NCBI GenBank assembly: GCA_015067385.1
Contig: SVMP01000113.1
Location: 1 to 6,917 of the forward strand
Length of the DNA stretch: 6,917 nt
Direction: 5' to 3'
Source of the DNA: Oscillospiraceae bacterium
GTDB taxonomy: Bacteria; Bacillota; Clostridia; Oscillospirales; UBA644
Made by a program: the position numbers and the translations under genes. Below are positions 1 to 6,417 of this stretch, piece by piece (positions within the stretch are counted from its first letter, which is position 1; the number at the start of each line of letters is the position of its first letter). Below the pieces are notes generated by a model. The model worked only from the letters and a program-made list of their open reading frames with translations. It made no database searches and was not told where the DNA came from.

Positions 1-1
1 G

Positions 2-163
2 GCGTTGACTCAGCTTGAATCCTGCGGTGCTCTTGCATCTGACGAACTTCCAAAGGCAAAGAAAGTCCTCAATGCCGCCGCTATGACATATGTTGCTTCT
101 GTTGCGGTATCTCTTGCTCAACTTTTGCGACTCATTTTAATTTCAAATAACAGACGAAAATGA
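2..163 (+). CDS. YugP-like neutral zinc metallopeptidase, C-terminal end only
   Basis: Only the last 53 codons are inside the window; the frame is open from the left edge and ends at TGA 161-163. The visible peptide contains a short polar stretch, then AKKVLNAAAMTYVA followed by a hydrophobic run ending in LLRLILI and a basic tail NNRRK. The K-V-L-N/S-A-A-A-x-T-Y-V-A block leading into a final membrane helix with LLRL is the characteristic C-terminus of the YugP family (membrane zinc peptidases with an HEXXH site in the part not seen here). The catalytic motif is outside the window, so activity cannot be judged. In many Clostridia this family sits next to the fmt/rsmB/rlmN cluster, which fits the next gene. 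The stop codon overlaps the rlmN start as ATGA, suggesting translational coupling. The family call rests on recalled similarity of a short segment. Confidence 0.75.
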   Translation, partial: ALTQLESCGALASDELPKAKKVLNAAAMTYVASVAVSLAQLLRLILISNNRRK

Positions 164-1182
164 AAACAGATATTGCATCATTGAATTTTGACCGTCTTGC
201 CGCTTTTGTTGCGGAAAACGGTCTTCCCAAATACAGAACCGAACAGATATTCCGTTGGATCTCCAGAGGCGTCCTTTCTTTTGATGAAATGACTGACATC
301 TCAAAGGATCTTCGGGCAAAACTTTCCGAAACGGCTTCTTTACCTGTTCTTAAAACAGAAAAAAAACTTGTTTCTTCCGACGGTACAACTAAATTTTTAT
401 TTACTCTTGAAGACGGCGAACACGTTGAGACCGTTGTTATGAAATATGAACACGGAAACTCGGTCTGTATTTCTTCTCAGGTCGGTTGCCGAATGAATTG
501 TGCATTTTGTGCCAGTTCGTTAAAAGGGCTTCAAAGAAGCCTTACCGCAGGCGAGATGCTCGCACAGGTAGCTGTTGCAAACAGAGAGTGTAACGTTTCA
601 TCTCTCGTTGTAATGGGTATCGGTGAACCGATGGATAACTATGAAAATATCCTTACGTTTCTCGAAAATCTCAGCGATCCGAGAGGCTTGGGTATGAGCT
701 TGCGTCATGTTTCCGTTTCAACATGCGGCATCGTTCCGAAAATAAACGAGCTTGCGGAAAAAAAGCTTCAGCTTACGCTTTCGGTGTCTCTTCATGCACC
801 GGATGATGAAACAAGAAATAAGATAATGCCCGTCAATAAAAAATGGAACGTAAAAACGCTCATTGCCGCATGTTCAAACTATATAGAAAAAACAGGCAGA
901 CGAATCTCTTTTGAATATACGCTTATCAAAGGCGTAAATGATTCCGTTTATCATGCCGAAACACTTGCGAAGCTTCTTCGCGGTATGCTTGCACATGTTA
1001 ATCTTATTCCCGTAAATTATGTTATGGAACGAGGTTTTGAACCTTCTTCTCCCGAAAGTATTCGCCGTTTTTATGATATACTTAAGGGTAAGGGGATCAA
1101 TGTTACCGTTCGCAGAACATTGGGCAGCGATATAAATGCCGCTTGCGGTCAGCTCAGACATAAGACCGAAGCAGGCCAATAA
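160..1182 (+). CDS. rlmN: Dual-specificity 23S rRNA (adenine2503-C2) / tRNA (adenine37-C2) methyltransferase RlmN
   Basis: This radical-SAM enzyme methylates C2 of A2503 in 23S rRNA and of A37 in some tRNAs, in the cytoplasm. The 340-residue protein has the normal length for the family. The [4Fe-4S] motif CRMNCAFC gives Cys110, Cys114 and Cys117. Cys103, seven residues before the first cluster Cys, corresponds to the conserved E. coli Cys118. Cys329 in NAACGQL near the C-terminus matches the methyl-carrying Cys355. The GIGEP motif at 153-157 (usually GMGEP) and DNYENI match the SAM-binding region. All catalytic residues are therefore present. The N-terminal region (1-95) is the usual RNA-binding accessory part. 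The ATG sits inside ATGA shared with the preceding stop and has no strong ribosome binding site, so it probably relies on coupled translation. RlmN rather than Cfr is favoured by the chromosomal operon context. Confidence 0.96.
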   Translation: MKTDIASLNFDRLAAFVAENGLPKYRTEQIFRWISRGVLSFDEMTDISKDLRAKLSETASLPVLKTEKKLVSSDGTTKFLFTLEDGEHVETVVMKYEHGNSVCISSQVGCRMNCAFCASSLKGLQRSLTAGEMLAQVAVANRECNVSSLVVMGIGEPMDNYENILTFLENLSDPRGLGMSLRHVSVSTCGIVPKINELAEKKLQLTLSVSLHAPDDETRNKIMPVNKKWNVKTLIAACSNYIEKTGRRISFEYTLIKGVNDSVYHAETLAKLLRGMLAHVNLIPVNYVMERGFEPSSPESIRRFYDILKGKGINVTVRRTLGSDINAACGQLRHKTEAGQ

Positions 1183-1257
1183 CCGTAAAATCTTGCAGAG
1201 ATATAAAAAGTATGTTTTTACAACATCGAACTATCTTCTTCATCGGAGGAAACAACT

Positions 1258-1989
1258 ATGACTATTACCGGAAAAACTGATGTCGGCAGGGTCCGCTCCT
1301 CAAATCAGGACGCATTTGCCTATACCGAATTCGGCGGCGGAAACTTCTGCGCCGTTGTTTGTGACGGTATGGGGGGCCATGTCGGCGGAAGTATAGCTTC
1401 CGAAACAGCTATTTCGGCTTTTCAAAAACAGATGAGTATGGCGGACGAAGCCTCATTGAAGGAAAGAAATATTGAAGAGCTTCTTTCTTCTTCCGTAATG
1501 AGAGCTAACGAGGCTGTATTTTCCCGATCTATCGTTGAACCGTCTTTAAAGGGTATGGGTACAACGATCGTTACTGTTTTTTCTTACGAAGGAAAGAATT
1601 ATGTTGCTCATGTGGGAGACAGCCGCGCTTATTTCTTTGACGGAGAACGTATTGTACGACTCACAAAAGATCACTCTGTCGTTCAAGAGATGATCGATAA
1701 AGGCGAAATAACCGAAGACGATGCAAATAAACATCCGTATAAACATGTTATTACACGTGTTCTCGGTATTGATTCGGAAGTGTCCGTTGAGATCTCCGAA
1801 ATAGATCTTTCCTCTTCCGGTAAACTTCTCCTTTGTTCCGACGGTCTTTCCAATATGCTGTCAGACGATCTTTTGGAAGAATTCCTCAGACTTGACATTG
1901 ATGTTAACGATCTTTGCGATCTCCTCGTTGCCGCTGCAAACGAACGAGGCGGAAACGATAACATTACCGTCGTTGTCGCCGAAATATAA
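1258..1989 (+). CDS. prpC: PP2C-family Ser/Thr protein phosphatase (PrpC/Stp type)
   Basis: This is a metal-dependent (Mn/Mg) PP2C phosphatase that reverses phosphorylation by the PrkC kinase encoded next. The 243-residue protein is a complete catalytic domain with no membrane segment, as usual for bacterial PrpC/Stp. PP2C motifs appear in order: DVGRVRSSNQDAF (residues 8-20, with Asp18), VVCDGMGGHVGG (33-44, metal-binding Asp36/Gly37), GMGTT (99-103), HVGDSRAY (118-125), TKDHS (136-140), TRVLG (166-170), CSDGL (193-197, Asp195) and GGNDNITVVV (231-240, Asp234). The metal-coordinating aspartates are all present. GGAGGA at 1245-1250 lies 7 nt before the ATG, a strong ribosome binding site. The 75-nt gap from rlmN shows no clear terminator or promoter. 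The kinase gene starts 15 nt after this stop, so the two are presumably made together. Confidence 0.97.
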   Translation: MTITGKTDVGRVRSSNQDAFAYTEFGGGNFCAVVCDGMGGHVGGSIASETAISAFQKQMSMADEASLKERNIEELLSSSVMRANEAVFSRSIVEPSLKGMGTTIVTVFSYEGKNYVAHVGDSRAYFFDGERIVRLTKDHSVVQEMIDKGEITEDDANKHPYKHVITRVLGIDSEVSVEISEIDLSSSGKLLLCSDGLSNMLSDDLLEEFLRLDIDVNDLCDLLVAAANERGGNDNITVVVAEI

Positions 1990-1993
1990 GGGC

Positions 1994-1998
1994 GGAGG
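1994..1998 (+). promoter_or_regulatory. Ribosome binding site of prkC, supports TTG start
   Basis: A perfect GGAGG lies 6 nt before the TTG at 2005 and 15 nt before the next in-frame start, ATG 2014. The spacing favours the TTG as the true initiation codon. Either choice changes the protein by only three residues. Confidence 0.8.
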
Positions 1999-2004
1999 AT
2001 TTTT

Positions 2005-3801
2005 TTGAATACAATGATAAATACTGTCCTTGGTGGCAGATATACTATTCTTGAAACAGTCGGCGTCGGCGGTATGTCCGTTGTATATAAAGCAGTTGAT
2101 TCTGTCGAGAATCGCTTTGTTGCAATTAAAGTTCTTAAACCCGAATTTTTGAGCGATGAACGCTTCCGCCGTCGTTTCCTTAACGAATCACGCGCGATTG
2201 CAATGCTTTCTCATGTGAACATCGTAGACGTTTATGATGTTAACTTTGAAGGCGACAACCAATATATTGTTATGGAATATATTGAAGGCAGAACCCTCAA
2301 GGAATATATGGAGTTTACAGGCGCTATTCCTATCGGCGAGGTCTTCGGCTATATAAAACAAACTCTTCGTGCGCTTCGTCATGCTCATGAACGCGGTATT
2401 GTTCACAGAGACATCAAACCCCAAAATATCATGCTTCTTGATGACGGAACAATAAAGGTGATGGACTTCGGCATTGCTCATGTTTCAAACTTCGAAACTA
2501 TAACAATGACAGATACTGCCATCGGTTCCGTTCATTATATATCTCCAGAGCAGGCGAAGGGTCTGCCTGTAGACGATAAATCGGATATTTATTCTACGGG
2601 TGTTATGCTCTATGAAATGATGACAGGTGTCCTTCCTTTTACGGGTGAGACCCCCGTTACCGTTGCTCTTAAACAGGTTCAGACCGAACCGAAAAAACCG
2701 TCCGAGGTCAATCCCAATGTATCAAAGGGAATGGAACAGATAATCCTCAAGGCCATGAAAAAGGACCCGGCGGAAAGGTATCAACACGCAAAAGAGATGC
2801 TTGTTGATATAAAAATACTTGAAGATAACAAGGACTGGGTGTTCGACTATCCCGATGCGCCTGTTGTTGAAAAGAAACCCGAAAATCCTGTTGAGGAAGA
2901 AAAAAAACCTGAGCCGGAAATAAAAAAAGAGCCGGAAACCGTTGTTCCGAAAAAGAAAAAGAAAAAAGTAACCGCAAAACAGCGAAAATGGAGAGTTATC
3001 AGAAATAAGCTCCTTGCCGTTACCGCAGGTGTTTTTCTTGCCGTCGTTCTTGTTATGTTCGGTCTCGGAGTTATGTTTACTGTCGTTAATCAGCTTAACG
3101 ATGATCTTATCGAGCTTCCGAATCTTGTCGGACAAGTTGCTTCGGACGTTATGGCTGATCCCAGATACAATTCATTTTTTGAGTTTTCCGATGAATCAAG
3201 ATATGATGATACAATAGGCGCAGGTCTTATTGTTGAACAGTCTCCCGAAGAAGGTAATTACAGTCGAGGAACGAAAGTCAAGCTTGTTGTAAGTAACGGT
3301 AAACGTACAGTGACAGTTCCCGACGTTAATGGATGGGAAGAGGCGCAGGCTATCGTTAAGCTTAAACAGAGTGACCTCCTCTATGAAATAATACAAACGC
3401 AGAGCGACAGTGTAGAAGACGGTAAGGTTATCCGTACAGAACCTTCAAAGTCCACTACCGTTCCGGTCGGTACAACTGTAAAGCTTTATGTTTCGTTTAC
3501 CACGGAGGCAACAAGGGTATATGTTCCCGGTCTTGTTGGATATAAGGAAGAAATAGCAAGACAGACTCTTCAGAAATCTCAGCTTTACTATTTCTCCGTA
3601 CGTTATGAATACGATGATTTTGTTGAAAAAGGGTACGTTATTTCCCAGAGTATTGAAAAAGAGACTATAGTTGACGTCAGCGAAGAGATAATTATTGTCG
3701 TAAGCCTTGGCAGTGTTGCCGATGCGATCGCAAACGGAACTTATATGCCTCAGAATGATCAAAGTACCGCTTTCGACGATTATTATGATACGGGTGAATA
3801 A
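2005..3801 (+). CDS. prkC: PASTA-domain membrane Ser/Thr protein kinase PrkC (Stk1/PknB type)
   Basis: This is a single-pass membrane kinase that senses peptidoglycan fragments or lipid II outside the cell and phosphorylates cytoplasmic targets. The cytoplasmic Hanks-type kinase domain spans about residues 12-275: glycine loop GVGGMSVVYKA (20-30), Lys42 in VAIK, HRDIKPQN (134-141, catalytic Asp136), DFG (154-156), an activation loop with several Thr (165, 167, 169, 171), then GSVHYISPEQAKG. A Lys/Glu/Pro-rich juxtamembrane linker (about 287-335) ends in a basic cluster before one transmembrane helix (about 335-362). Three extracellular PASTA repeats follow (about 369-431, 436-498, 506-568), then a short acidic tail. 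All catalytic residues are intact. The TTG start is chosen because GGAGG stands 6 nt upstream. In B. subtilis PrkC is countered by PrpC and phosphorylates the RsgA homologue CpgA; both partner genes flank it here. Ligand specificity cannot be read from the sequence. Confidence 0.97.
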   Translation: MNTMINTVLGGRYTILETVGVGGMSVVYKAVDSVENRFVAIKVLKPEFLSDERFRRRFLNESRAIAMLSHVNIVDVYDVNFEGDNQYIVMEYIEGRTLKEYMEFTGAIPIGEVFGYIKQTLRALRHAHERGIVHRDIKPQNIMLLDDGTIKVMDFGIAHVSNFETITMTDTAIGSVHYISPEQAKGLPVDDKSDIYSTGVMLYEMMTGVLPFTGETPVTVALKQVQTEPKKPSEVNPNVSKGMEQIILKAMKKDPAERYQHAKEMLVDIKILEDNKDWVFDYPDAPVVEKKPENPVEEEKKPEPEIKKEPETVVPKKKKKKVTAKQRKWRVIRNKLLAVTAGVFLAVVLVMFGLGVMFTVVNQLNDDLIELPNLVGQVASDVMADPRYNSFFEFSDESRYDDTIGAGLIVEQSPEEGNYSRGTKVKLVVSNGKRTVTVPDVNGWEEAQAIVKLKQSDLLYEIIQTQSDSVEDGKVIRTEPSKSTTVPVGTTVKLYVSFTTEATRVYVPGLVGYKEEIARQTLQKSQLYYFSVRYEYDDFVEKGYVISQSIEKETIVDVSEEIIIVVSLGSVADAIANGTYMPQNDQSTAFDDYYDTGE

Positions 3802-3828
3802 AACATCATTTAAGAAAGGATTATCGTT

Positions 3829-4698
3829 ATGACAGGAATAATTTACGAATGCGTCGGCGGTGTTTATTCCGTTAAAACAGAAAACGGTTTTATTTCCTGT
3901 CAGGCGAGAGGCCTTTTCAGAAAAGATGATACCGTTCTGTTGACGGGTGATAAAGTAACGGTTGAAAATGATATTATAACGGAGATAATGCCGAGAAAAA
4001 ACTCTCTCATTCGTCCTCCTGTCGCAAATATCGATAAGCTTTTTCTTGTTGTTGCCGTTGCTTCACCCGACCCAAGTCTTTATAATATAGATAAAATGCT
4101 TGCGGTTGCGGCTTATCATAATATTGAGCCGATAATCGTTTTCAGTAAATCGGATCTGAACGATCCCTTCGGTCTTTTTGATATTTACTCCGATCTTCCG
4201 TATAAAACATTTAAAGTGTCCGTTGATTCGGATGCCGATCTTGAACTTATTCGCAGTGAGATAAAAGACAGCATCTGTGTCATGAGCGGTCTTTCCGGCG
4301 TTGGTAAATCAACTCTTTTGAACAGACTTGATCCATCGCTCGATCTGAAAACCGGAGATATAAGCAAAAAGCTCGGCAGAGGTAAAAATACAACAAGAAC
4401 ATCCCGATTTTTTGATGTCGCAGGCGGTGTTATAGCCGATACTCCCGGTTTTTCGAGCTTGTCTTTTGAATCGTATGATATAAGAAACAGAGCTTTTCTT
4501 GCCGCGTGTTTTCCGGATATTGCGGAATTTACCGATGATTGCCGATTTACAGACTGCTCTCATACAAAAGAAAAAGGCTGTGCGGTTTTACAGGCGCTTG
4601 CAGATGGTAAGATAAAGCCGACAAGACATGAAAATTACTGTAAAATGTATGAAGAGCTTGGCGTTTACAAACATTGGGAGGATAAAAATTCCAAATGA
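3829..4698 (+). CDS. rsgA: Ribosome small-subunit biogenesis GTPase RsgA (YloQ/CpgA)
   Basis: RsgA is a circularly permuted GTPase that acts late in 30S subunit maturation. The 289-residue protein matches the family length. The N-terminal OB-fold covers about 1-65. The GTPase motifs appear in permuted order: G4 SKSD (106-109), then the P-loop GLSGVGKST (154-162), G2 with Thr188/Thr189 in GKNTTR, and G3 DTPG (204-207). The C-terminal zinc-binding motif has Cys238, Cys243, His245 and Cys251 (CX4CXHX5C). G4 has Ser where Asn is usual (NKxD), a mild variation. AAAGGA at 3815-3820, 8 nt before the ATG, is the ribosome binding site. The gene follows prkC after 27 nt. In B. subtilis the homologue is a substrate of PrkC/PrpC, which matches this neighbourhood. 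Its stop overlaps the thiN start (ATGA). Confidence 0.96.
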   Translation: MTGIIYECVGGVYSVKTENGFISCQARGLFRKDDTVLLTGDKVTVENDIITEIMPRKNSLIRPPVANIDKLFLVVAVASPDPSLYNIDKMLAVAAYHNIEPIIVFSKSDLNDPFGLFDIYSDLPYKTFKVSVDSDADLELIRSEIKDSICVMSGLSGVGKSTLLNRLDPSLDLKTGDISKKLGRGKNTTRTSRFFDVAGGVIADTPGFSSLSFESYDIRNRAFLAACFPDIAEFTDDCRFTDCSHTKEKGCAVLQALADGKIKPTRHENYCKMYEELGVYKHWEDKNSK

Positions 4699-5333
4699 AA
4701 GATAAACGTGCGATAATTTATTGTTGGTCGGAAAGTGACAGAATACCGTTTGAACATTGTGACGGTGATTTTATTATCTGTGCGGACAGCGGCATTGATT
4801 ATGCCCGCAGGGTAGGGGTTCGTCCGAATATTGTTCTCGGAGATTTCGATTCATCCGACCGTCCCGCAAAATCCGATGGCTCATTTGATATTATTTCTCT
4901 TCCGAGAGAGAAAGATGATACAGATGCGTTATATGCGGCTCGTACTGCTTTGGCTGAAGGCTTCGGTAAGATATATCTTGCAGGCGGTCTCGGCGGAAGA
5001 CTTGATCACACTCTCGGCGCAATATCTGTTCTCCGTTTCTTGGAAAAAGAGGGTGCGGAATGCATTATTTGTGACGGTAAAACAAAAATAAGTTTTGTCA
5101 GAGCCGGTACGGTGAAAAGGTTTATGTATGATGAAAATGTCGAATACATATCGGTTTTTCCGTCAAACGAAAATGCAAGCGGCGTTACAATTAAAGGACT
5201 GAAATATTCTCTTGATAATTTTGAACTTACATCTGAGTTCCCTATAGGCGTAAGCAATGAATATGTTTCGAAACAAGACGGATATATCGGTTCGGAAAAA
5301 GGGGATCTTCTTATTATAGAGATCTTCAGATAA
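4695..5333 (+). CDS. thiN: Thiamine pyrophosphokinase
   Basis: This enzyme transfers pyrophosphate from ATP to thiamine, giving the cofactor thiamine pyrophosphate. The 212-residue protein has the normal bacterial length. Conserved motifs are ADSG (30-33), VRPNIVLGDFDS (42-53, the DFDS metal/nucleotide motif), EKDDTD (72-77), GGLGGRLDH (97-105) and the C-terminal thiamine-binding part GLKYSL...SNEY (168-190). No key residue is missing. The ATG lies in an ATGA overlap with the rsgA stop; a GGAGG at 4677-4681, 13 nt upstream, may assist initiation together with coupling. In B. subtilis and many relatives rpe (ribulose-phosphate 3-epimerase) separates rsgA from thiN; here there is no room for it. 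Confidence 0.95.
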   Translation: MKDKRAIIYCWSESDRIPFEHCDGDFIICADSGIDYARRVGVRPNIVLGDFDSSDRPAKSDGSFDIISLPREKDDTDALYAARTALAEGFGKIYLAGGLGGRLDHTLGAISVLRFLEKEGAECIICDGKTKISFVRAGTVKRFMYDENVEYISVFPSNENASGVTIKGLKYSLDNFELTSEFPIGVSNEYVSKQDGYIGSEKGDLLIIEIFR

Positions 5334-5350
5334 TTTGAAATACAGCAAAG

Positions 5351-5361
5351 AAAGGCGGTGA
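5351..5361 (+). promoter_or_regulatory. Shine-Dalgarno-like AAAGGCGGTGA overlapping the NYN gene start
   Basis: This 11-nt stretch differs by one base from AAAGGAGGTGA, a full complement of the 16S rRNA 3' end. It contains the GTG at 5358, so it cannot serve that codon with normal spacing (only 2 nt after AAAGG). The next in-frame start, TTG 5373, lies 14 nt after the GGCGG core, which is long but possible. The site shows that the annotated start is uncertain. Confidence 0.5.
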
Positions 5362-6242
5362 ATAATATAGGATTGTTAAATAAAAAGAAACTTCGTGCGG
5401 CGGCATTTATAGATTATGAACATTGGTATATTTCCATGGAGAAGATATACCGTAAAAAACCCGACATCGGTGCATGGATCGACATGATAAACGAACGCGC
5501 CGATCTGAGAGAAATAACTTTTTTTGCCGATTTTTCAAATCCATCGTTAAATAAAGAGATTGCAAAGATCAGAGAATATACCAACAAAATTGTTGAGACA
5601 AAAAATCCGAATCCTCATTCCGAAAAAGATTTTACGGATTTCATAATGCTCGATAATATTTATCAGAAGGCTTTTGCGGACGATAATACGGATATTTTTA
5701 TTCTTTTCACAGGCGATGCTCATTTTAATTCCGTTGTGGCTTTTCTCAAAACGATCTGCAGAAAACAAGTCGGTGTTTACGGAGTGAAAGGCGCTTTCAG
5801 CAGTCAGTTAAAATCAACGGCGTCGTGGTGGGTGGAACTTCCTACCGATTCAGATATTCTTAAACCGTATTACGATATGATCCTTAAAAATATTCGTTAT
5901 CTTGAACATAATCTCAAGGCTAATCAAAAAGTTACTTTTCTTAATACCGTTAACAGTGTTTCGGAACACTATTCTGCAGACAAACAAAAAGTTCGCGCTG
6001 CTCTCCAGTCTCTTATTGATAACGGATACATTGAAAGTCATGAAGAAAAAGCGCATCGTAAAATGACTGTTACACTAAAAACAAATTGGGACAAACTCAT
6101 ATCTGACGGATTGTGGGTTGCGGAATCTCAAAGCGGCAACCTGTTTATAAAAAAATCCTCTCCCATTAATAAAGAAGAATCTCCGACAAAACGTAAATCT
6201 ACCGCCAAAACAAGTAAAAATAAACCCCAAAAAAAGTCTTGA
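5358..6242 (+). CDS. NYN-domain (LabA/DUF88-like, PIN-fold) protein with C-terminal winged-helix-like region
   Basis: This is a putative metal-dependent RNase of unknown target. The N-terminal domain (about 14-162) fits the NYN/PIN fold: AAFIDYEHW with Asp19, KDFTDFIMLDNIY with Asp94 and Asp99, and the strand-loop LFTGDAHF with Asp120. Most NYN proteins have GDSDF/GDGDF at the last site, so the second Asp is His122 here. Residues about 185-250 (KVTFLNTVNS...VRAALQSLIDNGYIE) look like a winged-helix nucleic-acid-binding domain, and the last 30 residues are Lys/Ser/Thr-rich and basic. No signal peptide or membrane segment is seen, so it is probably cytoplasmic. It follows thiN after 24 nt and ends just before a terminator, so it is likely the last gene of the operon. 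The start is uncertain: GTG 5358 or TTG 5373; ATG 5436 would cut off Asp19. Fold assignment is from motifs; RNase activity is inference. Confidence 0.8.
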   Translation: MNNIGLLNKKKLRAAAFIDYEHWYISMEKIYRKKPDIGAWIDMINERADLREITFFADFSNPSLNKEIAKIREYTNKIVETKNPNPHSEKDFTDFIMLDNIYQKAFADDNTDIFILFTGDAHFNSVVAFLKTICRKQVGVYGVKGAFSSQLKSTASWWVELPTDSDILKPYYDMILKNIRYLEHNLKANQKVTFLNTVNSVSEHYSADKQKVRAALQSLIDNGYIESHEEKAHRKMTVTLKTNWDKLISDGLWVAESQSGNLFIKKSSPINKEESPTKRKSTAKTSKNKPQKKS

Positions 6243-6246
6243 TACA

Positions 6247-6288
6247 TAAACTGCCTTGATTTTAAATCCGGGCAGTTTAAATTTTTTT
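6247..6288 (+). terminator. Rho-independent terminator closing the rlmN-NYN operon
   Basis: TAAACTGCC (6247-6255) pairs with GGCAGTTTA (6271-6279) in a 9-bp stem. A smaller inner pairing (GATT/AATC) is possible within the loop. The stem is followed after two bases by a run of seven T (6282-6288). It begins 4 nt after the stop of the NYN gene, as expected for an operon end. Confidence 0.88.
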
Positions 6289-6294
6289 AGGGGA

Positions 6295-6323
6295 TTTACT
6301 TTATTATTTTTTTGTGATATACT
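6295..6323 (+). promoter_or_regulatory. Sigma-A-type promoter with extended -10
   Basis: TTTACT (6295-6300, four of six matches to TTGACA) is separated by exactly 17 bp from TATACT (6318-6323, five of six matches to TATAAT). TGA directly before the -10 box provides an extended -10 (TGn). Transcription would start near 6330, leaving a leader of about 88 nt before the ATG at 6418. Its position just after a terminator and before a new gene supports it. Within the leader I see only a 5-bp hairpin (6339-6352) and no recognisable riboswitch. Confidence 0.75.
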
Positions 6324-6417
6324 TATATTACGGAAAATTCAGAGGTTTCTGATCATCTTTCGCTAACTTTTATCTTCTTAAAAATCTAAATTCTCCGAGA
6401 AAGGAAAGCTTTCGTAA

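Noticed and set aside
106..109. RsgA residues 106-109, SKSD in place of NKxD (protein numbering; DNA 4144-4155)
   Set aside because: The G4 position tolerates variation in this family and every other GTPase and zinc motif is intact, so loss of function is not suggested.
874..1179. 101-codon open frame on the minus strand
   Set aside because: It is antisense to the catalytic C-terminal half of rlmN, with no recognisable domain.
1204..1220. Hairpin TAAAAA-GTATG-TTTTTA between rlmN and prpC
   Set aside because: The stem is only A/T pairs with no following T run beyond the stem, so it is not a credible terminator.
1217..1245. TTTACA resembling a -35 box before prpC
   Set aside because: No -10-like hexamer is present at 16-18 bp spacing (the expected place reads TCATCG).
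2722..3135. 137-codon open frame on the minus strand
   Set aside because: It lies wholly opposite the prkC coding region. Its Phe/Leu-rich protein is the mirror of the Lys/Glu-rich linker codons, and it has no ribosome binding site or family motif.
4831..5091. 86-codon + strand frame inside thiN
   Set aside because: It is an out-of-frame shadow of thiN, whose own motifs are complete across the same bases.
6331..6397. Possible leader RNA structure: 5-bp hairpin TCAGA/TCTGA (6339-6352) and near-complementary CGGAAAATT (6331-6339) with AATTCTCCG (6389-6397)
   Set aside because: The pairings are short, one contains a mismatch, and nothing resembles a known riboswitch or attenuator.
6404..6413. 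Perfect 10-bp palindrome GAAAGCTTTC between the ribosome binding site and the SGNH gene start
   Set aside because: It has no loop, stands alone and is short enough to occur by chance. A single copy downstream of the promoter is not enough to call an operator.
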